NCBI GenBank assembly: GCA_963798865.1 | Contig: CAWCVZ010000005.1 | Location: 496,001 to 560,000, forward strand | DNA length: 64,000 nt | Direction: 5' to 3' | Origin: RBG-16-34-14 sp963798865 | GTDB taxonomy: Bacteria; Bacteroidota; Ignavibacteria; Ignavibacteriales; Ignavibacteriaceae | In this document: one piece after another, positions 55,401 through 63,901 of the stretch | Layout of the letters: every line of letters starts with the position of its first letter | Numbering within the stretch: the first letter of the stretch is position 1 | The notes under the pieces: model-generated | Database searches by the model: none | Told to the model about the DNA's origin: nothing | The model's input: the letters and a program-made list of their open reading frames with translations, nothing else | Translations under genes and position numbers: made by a program

Positions 55401-55774
55401 TGAGAAAGGATACTTTCAAAATTTTCTTTTGAAAGTTTTGCAACGAGCGAATCCTTAAGTGCAATTGCAATCGAGTTTCTTTTTGTTTGGAGAAAGTATT
55501 CCTCATGACCTAAAAAGGTATTTTTAGAAAAAGTAGATTGGGTTTTTCCAAAAGTTTGCTTCTTTATTAGATTAATTTCACCATCAATAATCAGGAAGAT
55601 TGAATTTGCGGGATCTCCCTGGCTAAAAAGTGTCTCACCTTTTTTCAGTTTAATAATATTTATTTTCAGGTCATCAAAATCCAGGTCGGATATATTTGAA
55701 TTCCTGAACAACTCATTGTTTTTGAGTCCATCTTTTAATGATAATTTATCATTGGCACTATGATTTGTACCCAT
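52421..55774 (-). CDS. CNB domain - long coiled coil - STAS domain protein
   Basis: 1117 residues, no signal or membrane segment. Residues about 20-135 form a cyclic-nucleotide-binding-type domain (LKKGETLFSQGDPANSIFLI, then TFLGHEEYFL); the usual Arg for the cyclic-nucleotide phosphate is not clear. Residues about 200-955 are coiled coil with two repeat blocks (two 81-residue units; 2.5 units of 66 residues). An acidic linker (DDSPDADPEEQIPPDE) leads to a C-terminal STAS domain (about 1010-1117: IIINLSHCEYIDSSILGVLVSSLK) with the DSS expected at an anti-sigma antagonist phosphorylation site. Possibly a signalling scaffold; function unknown. The 435 bp before it (55775-56209) hold no other gene. 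Confidence 0.8.
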   Translation of the reverse strand: MGTNHSANDKLSLKDGLKNNELFRNSNISDLDFDDLKINIIKLKKGETLFSQGDPANSIFLIIDGEINLIKKQTFGKTQSTFSKNTFLGHEEYFLQTKRNSIAIALKDSLVAKLSKENFESILSHDSSILNVVKHSMLNLDSASISKFENVIEELPDRYEKKRTVFPMELTINKIEKSSDELSQDKLSIPESNMLVNNKIDFSIIESGINKIVYTINENLSLLEEEKSKIRAAVTDFENYNQKLLDEIERLKESDARFIRLDKEKNEILGRQSYRIIELEKETAKFKDLESDYLKRINLLSEQEEKNKTRLLKLEEKLQEKENLTLKLEQELKENKRTVSDLTETRLTLVKKMDDQDKIIKQQKSCLKESEEKIEKLKSETSEKEKSLAELNKDLLNKSLQISKQSDGLNEAKAEIENLHKSSDKKDETIQKLSAKLGDLQNQLDNQKESEKNKNEYLLNQSRKINEYEELLKKSKMELSQKEETINKFIGDIGELSENVWQRQFEINEQNTEITSLNEKINNLIKYNADFVSRESGLKEEINNLNSRLKEANEGLKNLSKDNTEKNRLIELKEKEISELNSRLSDELKNFNDTKIKFDEEVNNLKKYNADFVSRESGLKEEISKLNSQLKVANQELKILEKDDNEINKSIELKEKEITELNSRLSDALKSLNDAKNDLETSNKKIKELENNIEGIKNELPDNTELERLKGELSNYTLDLEKYRNDIEEKDKIIEEQSKQFENLKQAKSVIIKTLTSTKSKYEEDIRMSEDQINDLNKIIGEMKKTLEEKIFNEEQQGGEIKSQAQKITELEALVNESKINSNSEALAKDEIKKKDNKIAGLVNKLEIMQKSLDEKAFLETQQTKTIESQAQKIAELKASVNESKVKNNDQLLAEEEIKKKNDQIARLVSKLDEVQKSLDEKAFTENQQTERIENQAQKIAELEVLVNESKIKMSKAIVKEESSLKDDSPDADPEEQIPPDENEEIFSKSKLIGSRSGNSFMQDSSFDHFKYSDIHIVNVNMTRATMDMASMFNKFLQEIISKERNKIIINLSHCEYIDSSILGVLVSSLKKAIALDGDLKIVWHEQNEYSMFSLTKMDTIFKIFPNLKDAVNSYSN
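52916..53416 (-). repeat. tandem coding repeat, 198 bp period (66 residues)
   Basis: Units begin at residues 787, 853 and 919 (the last is partial). Shared cores are SQAQKI, ELEALVNESK and LDEKAF. 66 residues equals six hendecads, a natural coiled-coil period. Confidence 0.85.
53717..54202 (-). repeat. tandem coding repeat, 243 bp period (81 residues)
   Basis: Two units at residues 525-605 and 606-686, sharing KYNADFVSRESGLKEEI and ELKEKEI plus ELNSRLSD. High identity points to recent duplication inside the coiled coil. Confidence 0.85.
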
Positions 55775-56209
55775 ATCTCGTGATTTCCTAAAATGTTACA
55801 TGTAGTTTTTACAAACTCAATGCCAAGTATTTTTTAGCGCAATTTCATTGAAAACCGACAATTAATTTATATTAAGTAAAAAATACAAGAGACTTTGTAA
55901 TTTGTAATTATTAGTAATAAACAATCGCAATTAATTTTGGTTAGTAACCTGGAACTAATTCACTTCTTTAATAAATCAAATAAAGATAAATCATGTATTC
56001 AAAATCCATAATTAGAAAAGGCGCAGTCTTGGGAATAATAGATTTATCGTTTTGCGATTTGATTATTAGGGGTTAATTCTAAATTATATCTTATCAGTGT
56101 AAAATGATTAAAATCTCGTATCATTTCAGGTTGAATACTAAATCAATTGAATTTTTGAATTATATTTCATTAATTAAAATTGAAGTGTTAAGAAAAAGGA
56201 AGGATTAAA

Positions 56210-57319
56210 ATGAAAAACCCATTGATTGAACTTGAAAAATTCGGACAAAGTGTTTGGCTGGATAATATCAACCGCGATTTGCTGCTTAGAGGGGAATTAA
56301 AAATGCTCGTTGATAAAGATGGACTGAAAGGCGTTACTTCCAATCCTTCTATCTTTCAAAAGGCTATGGGCAGTGGACACAGTTATGATGATCAGATAAA
56401 AGAAATACTGTCCGGAGATCCTAATATTAATGCAGTTGGTCTTTTTGAAGAACTCGCCATTAAAGATATTCAGGAAGCTGCAGATGTTTTAAAAGTTGTT
56501 TATGATAAAACCAAAACTTATGATGGTTTTGTAAGCATTGAAGTTTCTCCGGAACTTGCCTATGATACTCACGGAACAATCGCAGAGGCAACCCGCCTTC
56601 ATAAGGAAGTTAACAGACCTAATGTAATGATAAAAATTCCGGCAACACAGGAAGGAATTCCTGCAATCCGCAAAATGATTGCCGAAGGTGTTTGTATAAA
56701 CGTAACTCTTATTTTTTCACCAACTGTTTATGAACAAGTTGTAGATGCATATATAAACGGACTTGAAGACAGGATTAAAAAAGGTCTGTTAATTAATAAT
56801 ATTTCTTCTGTAGCAAGTTTTTTTATTAGCAGGATTGATACTGCTGTTGATAAAGAACTTAAAGCAAAAGGTAATATTAATTTACAGGGGAAGCTTGCAA
56901 TCGCAAATGCAAAACTTGTTTATCAAAAAGCAAAGGAGCTTTTTAGTTCTGAAAGATTTAAGAAACTGGAAAAAGAAGGTGCAAAAAAACAAAGGCTGCT
57001 TTGGGCAAGTACAAGCACAAAAAATCCTGAATACTCCGATGTTTTGTACGTTGAAGAATTAATTGGTAAAGATACTGTTAACACACTCCCTCCTGCAACA
57101 TTAAATGCTTACAGGGATCATGGGAATCCTGATGCCAGAATAGAAACAAAACTTGATGAAGTAAAATCACAAATGAAAAAAATTGGAGAGCTTGGAATTG
57201 ATTTTGAAGCAGTTACCCGGAAATTAACTGATGACGGGGTTGTTCTTTTTGCGGATTCATTCAGAGATTTGATCAAAGCGATTGAATTAAAAAAGACCGA
57301 AGTTCTTCTAACTGTTTAA
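56210..57319 (+). CDS. tal: transaldolase
   Basis: 369 residues. KGVTSNPSIFQKAM and VMIKIPATQEG (Schiff-base Lys) are the diagnostic motifs; SVASFFISRIDTAVDKEL and LLWASTSTKNPEYSD also match the long transaldolase type. It interconverts sedoheptulose 7-phosphate/glyceraldehyde 3-phosphate with erythrose 4-phosphate/fructose 6-phosphate in the pentose phosphate pathway. AAGGAAGG precedes the ATG. In some relatives it is fused to glucose-6-phosphate isomerase, but here it is free. Confidence 0.95.
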   Translation: MKNPLIELEKFGQSVWLDNINRDLLLRGELKMLVDKDGLKGVTSNPSIFQKAMGSGHSYDDQIKEILSGDPNINAVGLFEELAIKDIQEAADVLKVVYDKTKTYDGFVSIEVSPELAYDTHGTIAEATRLHKEVNRPNVMIKIPATQEGIPAIRKMIAEGVCINVTLIFSPTVYEQVVDAYINGLEDRIKKGLLINNISSVASFFISRIDTAVDKELKAKGNINLQGKLAIANAKLVYQKAKELFSSERFKKLEKEGAKKQRLLWASTSTKNPEYSDVLYVEELIGKDTVNTLPPATLNAYRDHGNPDARIETKLDEVKSQMKKIGELGIDFEAVTRKLTDDGVVLFADSFRDLIKAIELKKTEVLLTV

Positions 57320-57329
57320 TAGTTTTCAA

Positions 57330-57425
57330 TTTCCATTCTGAAAGAGCAAGCGTCCGAATAATCTCCAAAAGAGATCCTTCGCTTCTGCCTGCCTGCAGGT
57401 CATTCTGGAATAACAAGGTAATTAT
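57330..57425. repeat. short dispersed repeat-like sequence
   Basis: AGAGATCCTTCGCTTCTGCC and CTGCCTGCAGGTCATTCTGG lie in the gap after the transaldolase gene. The CCTGCAGG core is palindromic and the style matches the REP-like debris at 9.1 kb, but no second full copy is seen in this window. Confidence 0.35.
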
Positions 57426-57477
57426 CAAAATTTTTTGACTCGACAATTACATCTATTCTGTTAATATTTGCCAACCA

Positions 57478-58440
57478 ATGATTAAAAAAATCAAAAGAAG
57501 AAATTTTATAAAAAGAGGACTTGCTGTTTTAATCAGTACGATTCTTCTTCCTCATTTCTTTTTAAACAGGTTTCAATCCTTTGGCAAAACGAAGCTTATT
57601 GAAGCAGAGGCAAAGCCTACTCCCGAATTATGGAAAGACACAGAAATAAATATTGCATGGATTGGTCACTCTACAATGCTGATAAATTTTTTCGGTACAA
57701 TAATTCTTACTGACCCTGTATTATTTGAAAGGATAGGGCTTTATTTTTTTGGGCTTGTATTTGGCCCCAACCGCTATACGCTTCCCGCACTTGAGTTTGA
57801 TGAAATTCCAAAACCTGATTTGATTCTTCTTTCTCATGCGCATATGGATCATATGGATTACAAAACTCTTGTGAATCTTACAGATAAATATCCGGGAATG
57901 ATTGATTGCATTACTGCTTATAATACATCGGATGTAATTTCAGATCTCGAATGGAAATCTTTAAGTGAACTTGACTGGGGAGAAGAAAGTGAACTGCTTG
58001 GTTTTAAATTTAAAGCATTTGAAGTAAAACATTTTGGCTGGAGATTTCCCTGGGAAAAGGATCGCTCTAAAGGGTTTATGATTGATGGGAGAAGCTATAA
58101 CGCTTACCTGATTGAAAAGAACAATAAAAGAATTCTTTTCGGAGGGGACATGGCTTATTCTGTAAAGCTTGCCGGTAAACTTGATAAGCCGGTTGATATA
58201 GCTTTAATGCCTATCGGGGCTTACAATCCATGGAGACAAAATCATTGTAACCCGGAAGAAGCATTAATTATGGCTTCAGAACAATTGGGCGCAGATTATT
58301 TTATTCCGATGCATTTCAATACTTTTAAACAGGGAGTTGAACCCGTTGAAGAACCCCGTAAATGGTTAATGGACAGCTACAAAAAATATAATGTTAAAGT
58401 AGGTTTAAACAGGATCGGCGAAACATTTAATTTATCCTAA
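57478..58440 (+). CDS. secreted MBL-fold metallohydrolase (NAPE-PLD/UlaG-like)
   Basis: 320 residues. Tat-type leader (KRRNFIKRGLAVLISTILL) for export. WIGHSTMLINF, TDPVLFER, then LLSHAHMDHMD (HxHxDH metal motif), FGGDMAYS (bridging Asp) and PMHFNTF (last His). The order fits the N-acyl-phosphatidylethanolamine phospholipase D/RomA group. Substrate unknown. After it, 58441-58748 (308 bp) contains no recognisable gene or structure. Confidence 0.85.
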   Translation: MIKKIKRRNFIKRGLAVLISTILLPHFFLNRFQSFGKTKLIEAEAKPTPELWKDTEINIAWIGHSTMLINFFGTIILTDPVLFERIGLYFFGLVFGPNRYTLPALEFDEIPKPDLILLSHAHMDHMDYKTLVNLTDKYPGMIDCITAYNTSDVISDLEWKSLSELDWGEESELLGFKFKAFEVKHFGWRFPWEKDRSKGFMIDGRSYNAYLIEKNNKRILFGGDMAYSVKLAGKLDKPVDIALMPIGAYNPWRQNHCNPEEALIMASEQLGADYFIPMHFNTFKQGVEPVEEPRKWLMDSYKKYNVKVGLNRIGETFNLS

Positions 58441-58748
58441 AACTTTTTTCTCTTTTGAGTTTTTATAGAATCTGTATAATTAAGTTCTCGGAAAGTAAAG
58501 AACAAAAAAACTATTAAATAAAAAATCAGAATTAAACTTATAAAAAAAATTAACCCGGACGATAAAACTTCCATTTGAACCCATATTTATTTTTCAAATC
58601 AGTTCAAGTAAGAATTATGCCATTCATATTTAATGCTTTGCGATTAAATTGTTCGTTAACAATGTTCTTCTATAATAAAGCATAAAAATTTTTCGTTTAA
58701 TGCTGAACCATTTTCATAATTAGTTGCTGATTTTATTTTTTTTATCAT

Positions 58749-59300
58749 ATGACAACACAGGAAATAAAAAATATATTTACTAAAACCTCTGATGAAGTAA
58801 AAAAACATGCAGAAGAATTTTTAAACCTGTCTTATAATCAGATTAACTGGAGACCTGCTGATTCACAATGGAGCATCGGGGAATGCTTTGAGCATCTGAT
58901 AAGAACGAATATGAAATATATTCCTGCTTACAAGCAGTATCAATTACCTGATGAGGCAAATGAAGATACATTTTTCAGGCATTCACTAATTGGAAAATTA
59001 ATTATGAAAACGGTGATGCCTTCTTACAAAAGAAAATTTAAAACTCCTGATTCCTTTAATCCCGTTAGCAGCGATATTAAAGAGAATGTAGTTCTGGATT
59101 TTTTAAGTCTGAATAATGAGTTAAGAAATCTGATTGAAAATATTGATTCGTCTAAGTTTAAAGAAAAGATAACCTCGCCTTTTTCAAAATTTGTTAAATA
59201 CAATATCGGGGATAGTACTTTAATAATAGCTTACCATAACCAAAGGCATCTGAACCAGGCAAAGAGGGTAATGCAGAATGAAAAATTTCCAACAAACTAA
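58749..59300 (+). CDS. DinB-family metal-binding protein
   Basis: 183 residues. NWRPADSQWSIGECFEHLIRT and AYHNQRHLNQAKRVM give the three His ligands of the four-helix DinB/DUF1569-type fold (HL near 50, HNQRH near 162). Members include thiol-dependent S-transferases with bacillithiol or mycothiol. It is probably cytoplasmic and the substrate unknown. Confidence 0.78.
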   Translation: MTTQEIKNIFTKTSDEVKKHAEEFLNLSYNQINWRPADSQWSIGECFEHLIRTNMKYIPAYKQYQLPDEANEDTFFRHSLIGKLIMKTVMPSYKRKFKTPDSFNPVSSDIKENVVLDFLSLNNELRNLIENIDSSKFKEKITSPFSKFVKYNIGDSTLIIAYHNQRHLNQAKRVMQNEKFPTN

Positions 59301-59416
59301 TAGCTGGTTTATTTTATATAATATTAAATCATAAATGCTTTCATTCAGCGAACATTTAAGCCGTCTATCAGCGATAGATTGACATAGATTTTCTTTTGAC
59401 GTAATTTTTAATTGTA

Positions 59417-59731
59417 ATGATTAATAAATTGAAAATATTCTTCAGGACATTTCCTCTTGAAGGATATTTATGGGTAACTGCATTATTGGTTCTTTCATTT
59501 GCAAATATGGAATCCACTCACTTTACACTATGCCCTTTAAAAAACCTTGGAATTGATTTTTGTCCCGGCTGTGGTTTGGGAAGATCAATTCATTATTTTA
59601 TCCGGATGGATTTTATCAGATCATTTAATATTCATCCCTTTGGAGGAATTGCATTGATCATTCTGTTACACAGAATATTTTATCTGACAAAAAACAATAT
59701 GCAGCAGTTTAAAACAACTTATCTTACTTAA
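59417..59731 (+). CDS. DUF2752 membrane protein
   Basis: 104 residues with two or three hydrophobic segments. CPLKNLGIDFCPGCGLGRSIHYF is the family hallmark (C-P-G-C-G). Function unknown; it is often next to TM2 proteins, as here (9 bp before the TM2 gene). An unusual cluster of three Cys could bind metal. Confidence 0.75.
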   Translation: MINKLKIFFRTFPLEGYLWVTALLVLSFANMESTHFTLCPLKNLGIDFCPGCGLGRSIHYFIRMDFIRSFNIHPFGGIALIILLHRIFYLTKNNMQQFKTTYLT

Positions 59732-59740
59732 GGAGTTAAT

Positions 59741-60094
59741 ATGTTAAACCTTCTACAACTTTTACCAAATGCAGAGAATGATGAATTAATGTATATCCAG
59801 GGATTAGTGAAAGATATGAGTGATGAAAAGATCAGACAGTTTTCTGTAATTTATAGCTCAAGAAGAAAAGATCCCCAGACAATTCTATTACTAACTCTTG
59901 TTGGATTTCTTGGAGTTGCCGGAATCCAGAGATTTATTATTGATCAAATTGGAATGGGTTTACTGTATGTGTTTACAGCAGGCTTGTGTTTCATTGGGAC
60001 TATCATTGATATCGTAAATTACAAGAGTCTCACATTTGAGTTTAATCAGAAAGTAGCCCGCCAGGTTGCGGGGATGGTCTCAGCCGGTTTGTAG
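59741..60094 (+). CDS. TM2 domain membrane protein
   Basis: 117 residues. Helix-turn-helix of two membrane segments (TILLLTLVGFLGVAGIQRFII and GMGLLYVFTAGLCFIGTIID), with GIQRFI and the DI at the end typical of TM2. GGAG precedes the ATG. Linked to the DUF2752 gene in one transcript; role unknown. Confidence 0.8.
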   Translation: MLNLLQLLPNAENDELMYIQGLVKDMSDEKIRQFSVIYSSRRKDPQTILLLTLVGFLGVAGIQRFIIDQIGMGLLYVFTAGLCFIGTIIDIVNYKSLTFEFNQKVARQVAGMVSAGL

Positions 60095-60172
60095 TCGATG
60101 CACTTCACTAAATAAAATTTACAACTATATCAGGATTACAGAAATCCTGCTTAGATATTGTAAATAAAAGAA

Positions 60173-61240
60173 ATGAAATTATTAACCTGTCTTTTAATAG
60201 TGACCAGCATTTTATTTTCCCAGACGAATGAAACAATACAATCAAAAGTAGATTCACTTTTTTCTGATTATAATAAACCGGGCTATCCGGGTGCCGCTCT
60301 TATGATTATTAGTAAAGGGAAAATCTTTTACGAAAGAGGATATGGTTTTGCCGACATAGAAAATAAAATTCACATCACTTCGCAGACAAATTTCCGTCTT
60401 GCTTCAGTTACAAAGGAATTTACTGCCGCTTCAATTTTGCTATTGATTGAAAGAGGAGAGCTCGATTATGATAACAATCTAAAAAATATCTTTCCCGGTT
60501 TCCCCGATTATGGAAAAAATATTACTATAAAAAATTTATTAACACATACTTCAGGGTTGATTGATTATGAAGACCTCATTCCCGATACCGTAACCGTACA
60601 GGTTTCCGATCAGGATGTATTGGATATGATGAAACAAGTGGACTCAACTTATTTTGTTCCGGGAAGTAAATACAAATACAGCAATACAGGATATGCAATT
60701 TTATCTTTAGTGGTAGAAAAAAAATCGGGAGAAAAATTTCAACAGTTTCTAAAAGAAAATATTTTTGAACCTCTTGGCATGGATAACACCGTTGCACATA
60801 AGGAGGGAATATCGGTTGTAAAGAATCGTGCATACGGATATGAAAGGAAAGATTCAGCTTGGATTAGGAAAGATCAGAGTGTAACAAGTGCCGTTTTAGG
60901 CGATGGTGGAATTTATTCGTCTGCTGCTGATATGTACAAATGGGATCAGTCTCTTTATACAAATAAAATACTTTCTGATGAATCGCGACAAGATGCAATG
61001 ACATTTGCAACTTTAATTAATGGTGATAAAATTGATTATGGGTATGGATGGCATCTTAAAACATATTTAGGAAATGAAATTGTGTTTCATACCGGAAGCA
61101 CTCAGGGATTTAGAAATGTTATTTACAGAATTCCGTCAAAAGAGTTTACAGTTATTATACTTACAAACAGGAATGAAGGGGATATGGAAAATCTGGCAGA
61201 AAAAATCGTTGATATTTATTTAAATGATTTAGATAAATAG
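60173..61240 (+). CDS. serine hydrolase, class C beta-lactamase family
   Basis: 355 residues, signal peptide (CLLIVTSILFSQ). FRLASVTKEFTA holds the SxxK nucleophile, KYSNTGY the YxN catalytic Tyr, and HTGSTQGFR the HxG third motif. The group includes esterases and DD-peptidases; resistance is unlikely to be its main role. It lies between a TM2 gene and a convergent T9SS gene. Confidence 0.85.
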   Translation: MKLLTCLLIVTSILFSQTNETIQSKVDSLFSDYNKPGYPGAALMIISKGKIFYERGYGFADIENKIHITSQTNFRLASVTKEFTAASILLLIERGELDYDNNLKNIFPGFPDYGKNITIKNLLTHTSGLIDYEDLIPDTVTVQVSDQDVLDMMKQVDSTYFVPGSKYKYSNTGYAILSLVVEKKSGEKFQQFLKENIFEPLGMDNTVAHKEGISVVKNRAYGYERKDSAWIRKDQSVTSAVLGDGGIYSSAADMYKWDQSLYTNKILSDESRQDAMTFATLINGDKIDYGYGWHLKTYLGNEIVFHTGSTQGFRNVIYRIPSKEFTVIILTNRNEGDMENLAEKIVDIYLNDLDK

Positions 61241-61278
61241 TCATTAAAAAAATAATCTTTGTAAAACAGATTTTAAAA

Positions 61279-62610
61279 CTATTTGATCAGAATTAATTTT
61301 TTTGTAATTGAGTAATTATCAACCCTGAGAGTGTAAAAATAAACACCACCCGAAAGACCTTCTGCGTTAAATAGTACTTTATAATTTCCCGGTTCCTTTG
61401 CTTCGTCGAATAGTGTTTTAACTTCTCTTCCCAGAATATCATAAATTTTTAACAAGATTAAAGAATTGGATTGAATATTATCCGGAATAGAGAATTCAAT
61501 TACAGTTGAAGGATTAAATGGGTTCGGGTAATTTTGTTTAAGTATAAATCCTTTCGGCATATTATTTCCATTTGATTCAATTACTGAGGAAACATTCTTT
61601 TGGTATTTATAAATTGTTTCACCCATTGCGTAAGCAATGGAATCATTTATTTTTCTGATTCTGTTTACTCTTGAACCAAAGTCCGCATCGTGCCATGTAT
61701 CTCCACCATCGGTCGTTTCATAAGTAGTATAACTGCTGTTTCCACCCGCCCAGCCAAGAGAATCATTTAAGAAACCAATCCCCTGAACATAATAGCGGAA
61801 AGATGTAAAAAATTTTTCTTGCCATGTTCTTCCGCCGTCAGTTGTTTTAACAATATTAACAACAGTTCCTGTATCACGCTGTAATGAAGCGTAGCCAATG
61901 TCTCTGCTCGGGAAATTTATTTTCCAGCACCATTCACCTGTTTGTGAAGATGTAAATACATTTGTCCAATTTTCTCCACCATCAGTAGTATGTAAAATTA
62001 TTCCGTTTGAAGTTTCATTTGGGGCACCGTTCCCGCCAACCACAAATCCCGAATCCGGAGAAGTAAAATAAATATCCATTAAATCTGCAGCATAACTGCT
62101 CATGCTTTTTGTATTCCAGGTTTCACCTTTATCCGTACTTTTTAGAAAATAAACAGGACCACGGACTCTCCCGACACCAACAATTATCGAATCATTGATA
62201 ACATTCAGTCCGCAAATTCCACGGGGTTTAGTTCCAAGAAAATTATTAATCGGCAGCCAGGTATTCCCGCCGTTTGTTGTCCTGTAAATAAGATTTGTAT
62301 CTGTTTGTCCACCGAATTCATTTGTCCCCAAATTTCCGGCAACTCCCGTAAGGGAATCCAAAAATCCAATTGAACGAAAGTAAATATCACCCTTATCAAG
62401 TTGTTTTGTCCAGGAGTCTCCACCGTTTGTTGTTTTCCATATCGTTCCTCTTCCAACAACCCAGCCGAGATATTCATTAATAAAAAATCCATCATCGTGT
62501 CTTGAATTAACAGGTGCTGAAGGTAATGTTATCCAGAAAGATTGGGGGAAAGTTTCATTAACAAAAAGACTGCTTAGTACAACAAACAATATGATGTAAA
62601 AGTATTTCAA
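61279..62610 (-). CDS. T9SS-secreted YCF48/BNR-repeat protein
   Basis: 443 residues. Signal peptide, then a propeller of YCF48/BNR repeats (WKTTNGGDSW, YRTTNGGNTW, KSTDKGETW, HTTDGGENW, KTTDGGRTW, ETTDGGDTW). The C-terminus is a T9SS type A domain (KQNYPNPFNPSTVIEFSIP, ending TKKLILIK). The same architecture as the frameshifted gene at 3099, but intact and shorter. Surface role, ligand unknown. Confidence 0.85.
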   Translation of the reverse strand: MKYFYIILFVVLSSLFVNETFPQSFWITLPSAPVNSRHDDGFFINEYLGWVVGRGTIWKTTNGGDSWTKQLDKGDIYFRSIGFLDSLTGVAGNLGTNEFGGQTDTNLIYRTTNGGNTWLPINNFLGTKPRGICGLNVINDSIIVGVGRVRGPVYFLKSTDKGETWNTKSMSSYAADLMDIYFTSPDSGFVVGGNGAPNETSNGIILHTTDGGENWTNVFTSSQTGEWCWKINFPSRDIGYASLQRDTGTVVNIVKTTDGGRTWQEKFFTSFRYYVQGIGFLNDSLGWAGGNSSYTTYETTDGGDTWHDADFGSRVNRIRKINDSIAYAMGETIYKYQKNVSSVIESNGNNMPKGFILKQNYPNPFNPSTVIEFSIPDNIQSNSLILLKIYDILGREVKTLFDEAKEPGNYKVLFNAEGLSGGVYFYTLRVDNYSITKKLILIK

Positions 62611-62857
62611 AGATTTCTTTAAATAATATAAAAAATATGCTTGAAGTTGAGATTATTCCGAACAACAAGCTAGTAAAAATTAATCTAATTAGGTAAAAAA
62701 TATTTGTTGTCTGCTTCCTTGCTAAAGAATCTTTTTTAAGGAATAAACTTTTATTTCAAAGTAGTTCTGGTAGATTAGCTTTTTTATTTATGTTATACTT
62801 TTGTGATTATTCGACTTAAAAAATGTTTTATAATTCTTTCAAGTTATTCAATCTTAA

Positions 62858-63901
62858 ATGAAAAATTTATTTAAAATATTTATAATCGTTTTAATTCCTT
62901 TGTGTTTAGTCTTTTCACAGGAAGAAAAAAAAGTTCTGGTTGAGGTTTTTACAAACTCTCATTGTCCTCTTTGTCCACCCGCGCATAATGCCATAAATAA
63001 TTATCTGGCTGGTCCGAATGGAGACAAAATCAATTTTATTTTTTATCATATGGCTTATCCTTATTCTGATGATTCTCTGTACTTGCATAATGCCACCGAT
63101 TCTGATGGAAGGGATGATTATTATCATCAGGTTCATGCTACTCCAAGGGGTTTTTTTGATGGTCAGGTTCAGGGGAGCGTTTCAGTGTGGACTTCAAGTC
63201 TCGATAATCTTGTAACTACAGATAGCCCTCTGATAATTAATCTAAGCGGAATAAAAGGAGAAAGCAGCTTTAGTATTAAAGCCAATGTTACAAGAACCGG
63301 GAATATCCCCGATGATGACCTTGTTATTCAGTTTGTTGTTGTTGAAGATTTAGATTATACAGGCAGAAATACAATTTCACATCATGAAAATGTAATGAGA
63401 AAAATGGTTGATGGTGCTTTCGGTTATCCGTTCTCAATTGGTATGAATGAAACTAAAGTTGAAGATAGACAGGTCCCTATTAATAATGAATGGGTAAAAG
63501 ATAGCCTTAAGGTTGTTGTTTTTGTTCAAAGTGATTCGAATAAAACAATTTACCAGTCAGCCACATTAAATTATTCAGAGTTTAGTGATCCGTCAGATGT
63601 CGGTGCCGAAAGGAATTTACCAAAGGATATTAAATTAGAACAGAATTATCCCAATCCATTCAACCCATCTACAAAAATAAGCTACCAGCTTCCTGATATA
63701 AGTTTTGTTACACTAAAAGTTTATAACATTCTTGGGAAGCAAGTTTCAACACTTGTTAATAAAAGGCAACAAGCTGGTAATTATGAGTCTACTTTTAGTG
63801 CCGGGAATCTTTCTTCAGGGATTTACTTCTATAGATTAACTGTTGTTAATTCTGCCAGGGAAGAAACAGTTCAAACAAAGAAAATGACTTTGATTAAATA
63901 A
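62858..63901 (+). CDS. Omp28-like protein with thioredoxin-type Cys pair and T9SS domain
   Basis: 347 residues. Signal peptide (FIIVLIPLCLVFSQ), then VLVEVFTNSHCPLCPPAHNAIN with a CxxC pair in thioredoxin position, as in Omp28-related proteins. Body of beta strands, then a T9SS type A domain (EQNYPNPFNPSTKISYQLP, ending TKKMTLIK). The Cys pair suggests redox or disulfide handling at the surface, but that is inference. It is divergent from the propeller gene (247 bp gap with no recognised structure). Confidence 0.8.
   Translation: MKNLFKIFIIVLIPLCLVFSQEEKKVLVEVFTNSHCPLCPPAHNAINNYLAGPNGDKINFIFYHMAYPYSDDSLYLHNATDSDGRDDYYHQVHATPRGFFDGQVQGSVSVWTSSLDNLVTTDSPLIINLSGIKGESSFSIKANVTRTGNIPDDDLVIQFVVVEDLDYTGRNTISHHENVMRKMVDGAFGYPFSIGMNETKVEDRQVPINNEWVKDSLKVVVFVQSDSNKTIYQSATLNYSEFSDPSDVGAERNLPKDIKLEQNYPNPFNPSTKISYQLPDISFVTLKVYNILGKQVSTLVNKRQQAGNYESTFSAGNLSSGIYFYRLTVVNSAREETVQTKKMTLIK

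Noticed and set aside
60173..61240. Antibiotic-resistance AmpC beta-lactamase
   Set aside because: Motifs fit the broad class C/DD-peptidase-esterase group, and no ampR or resistance context exists.
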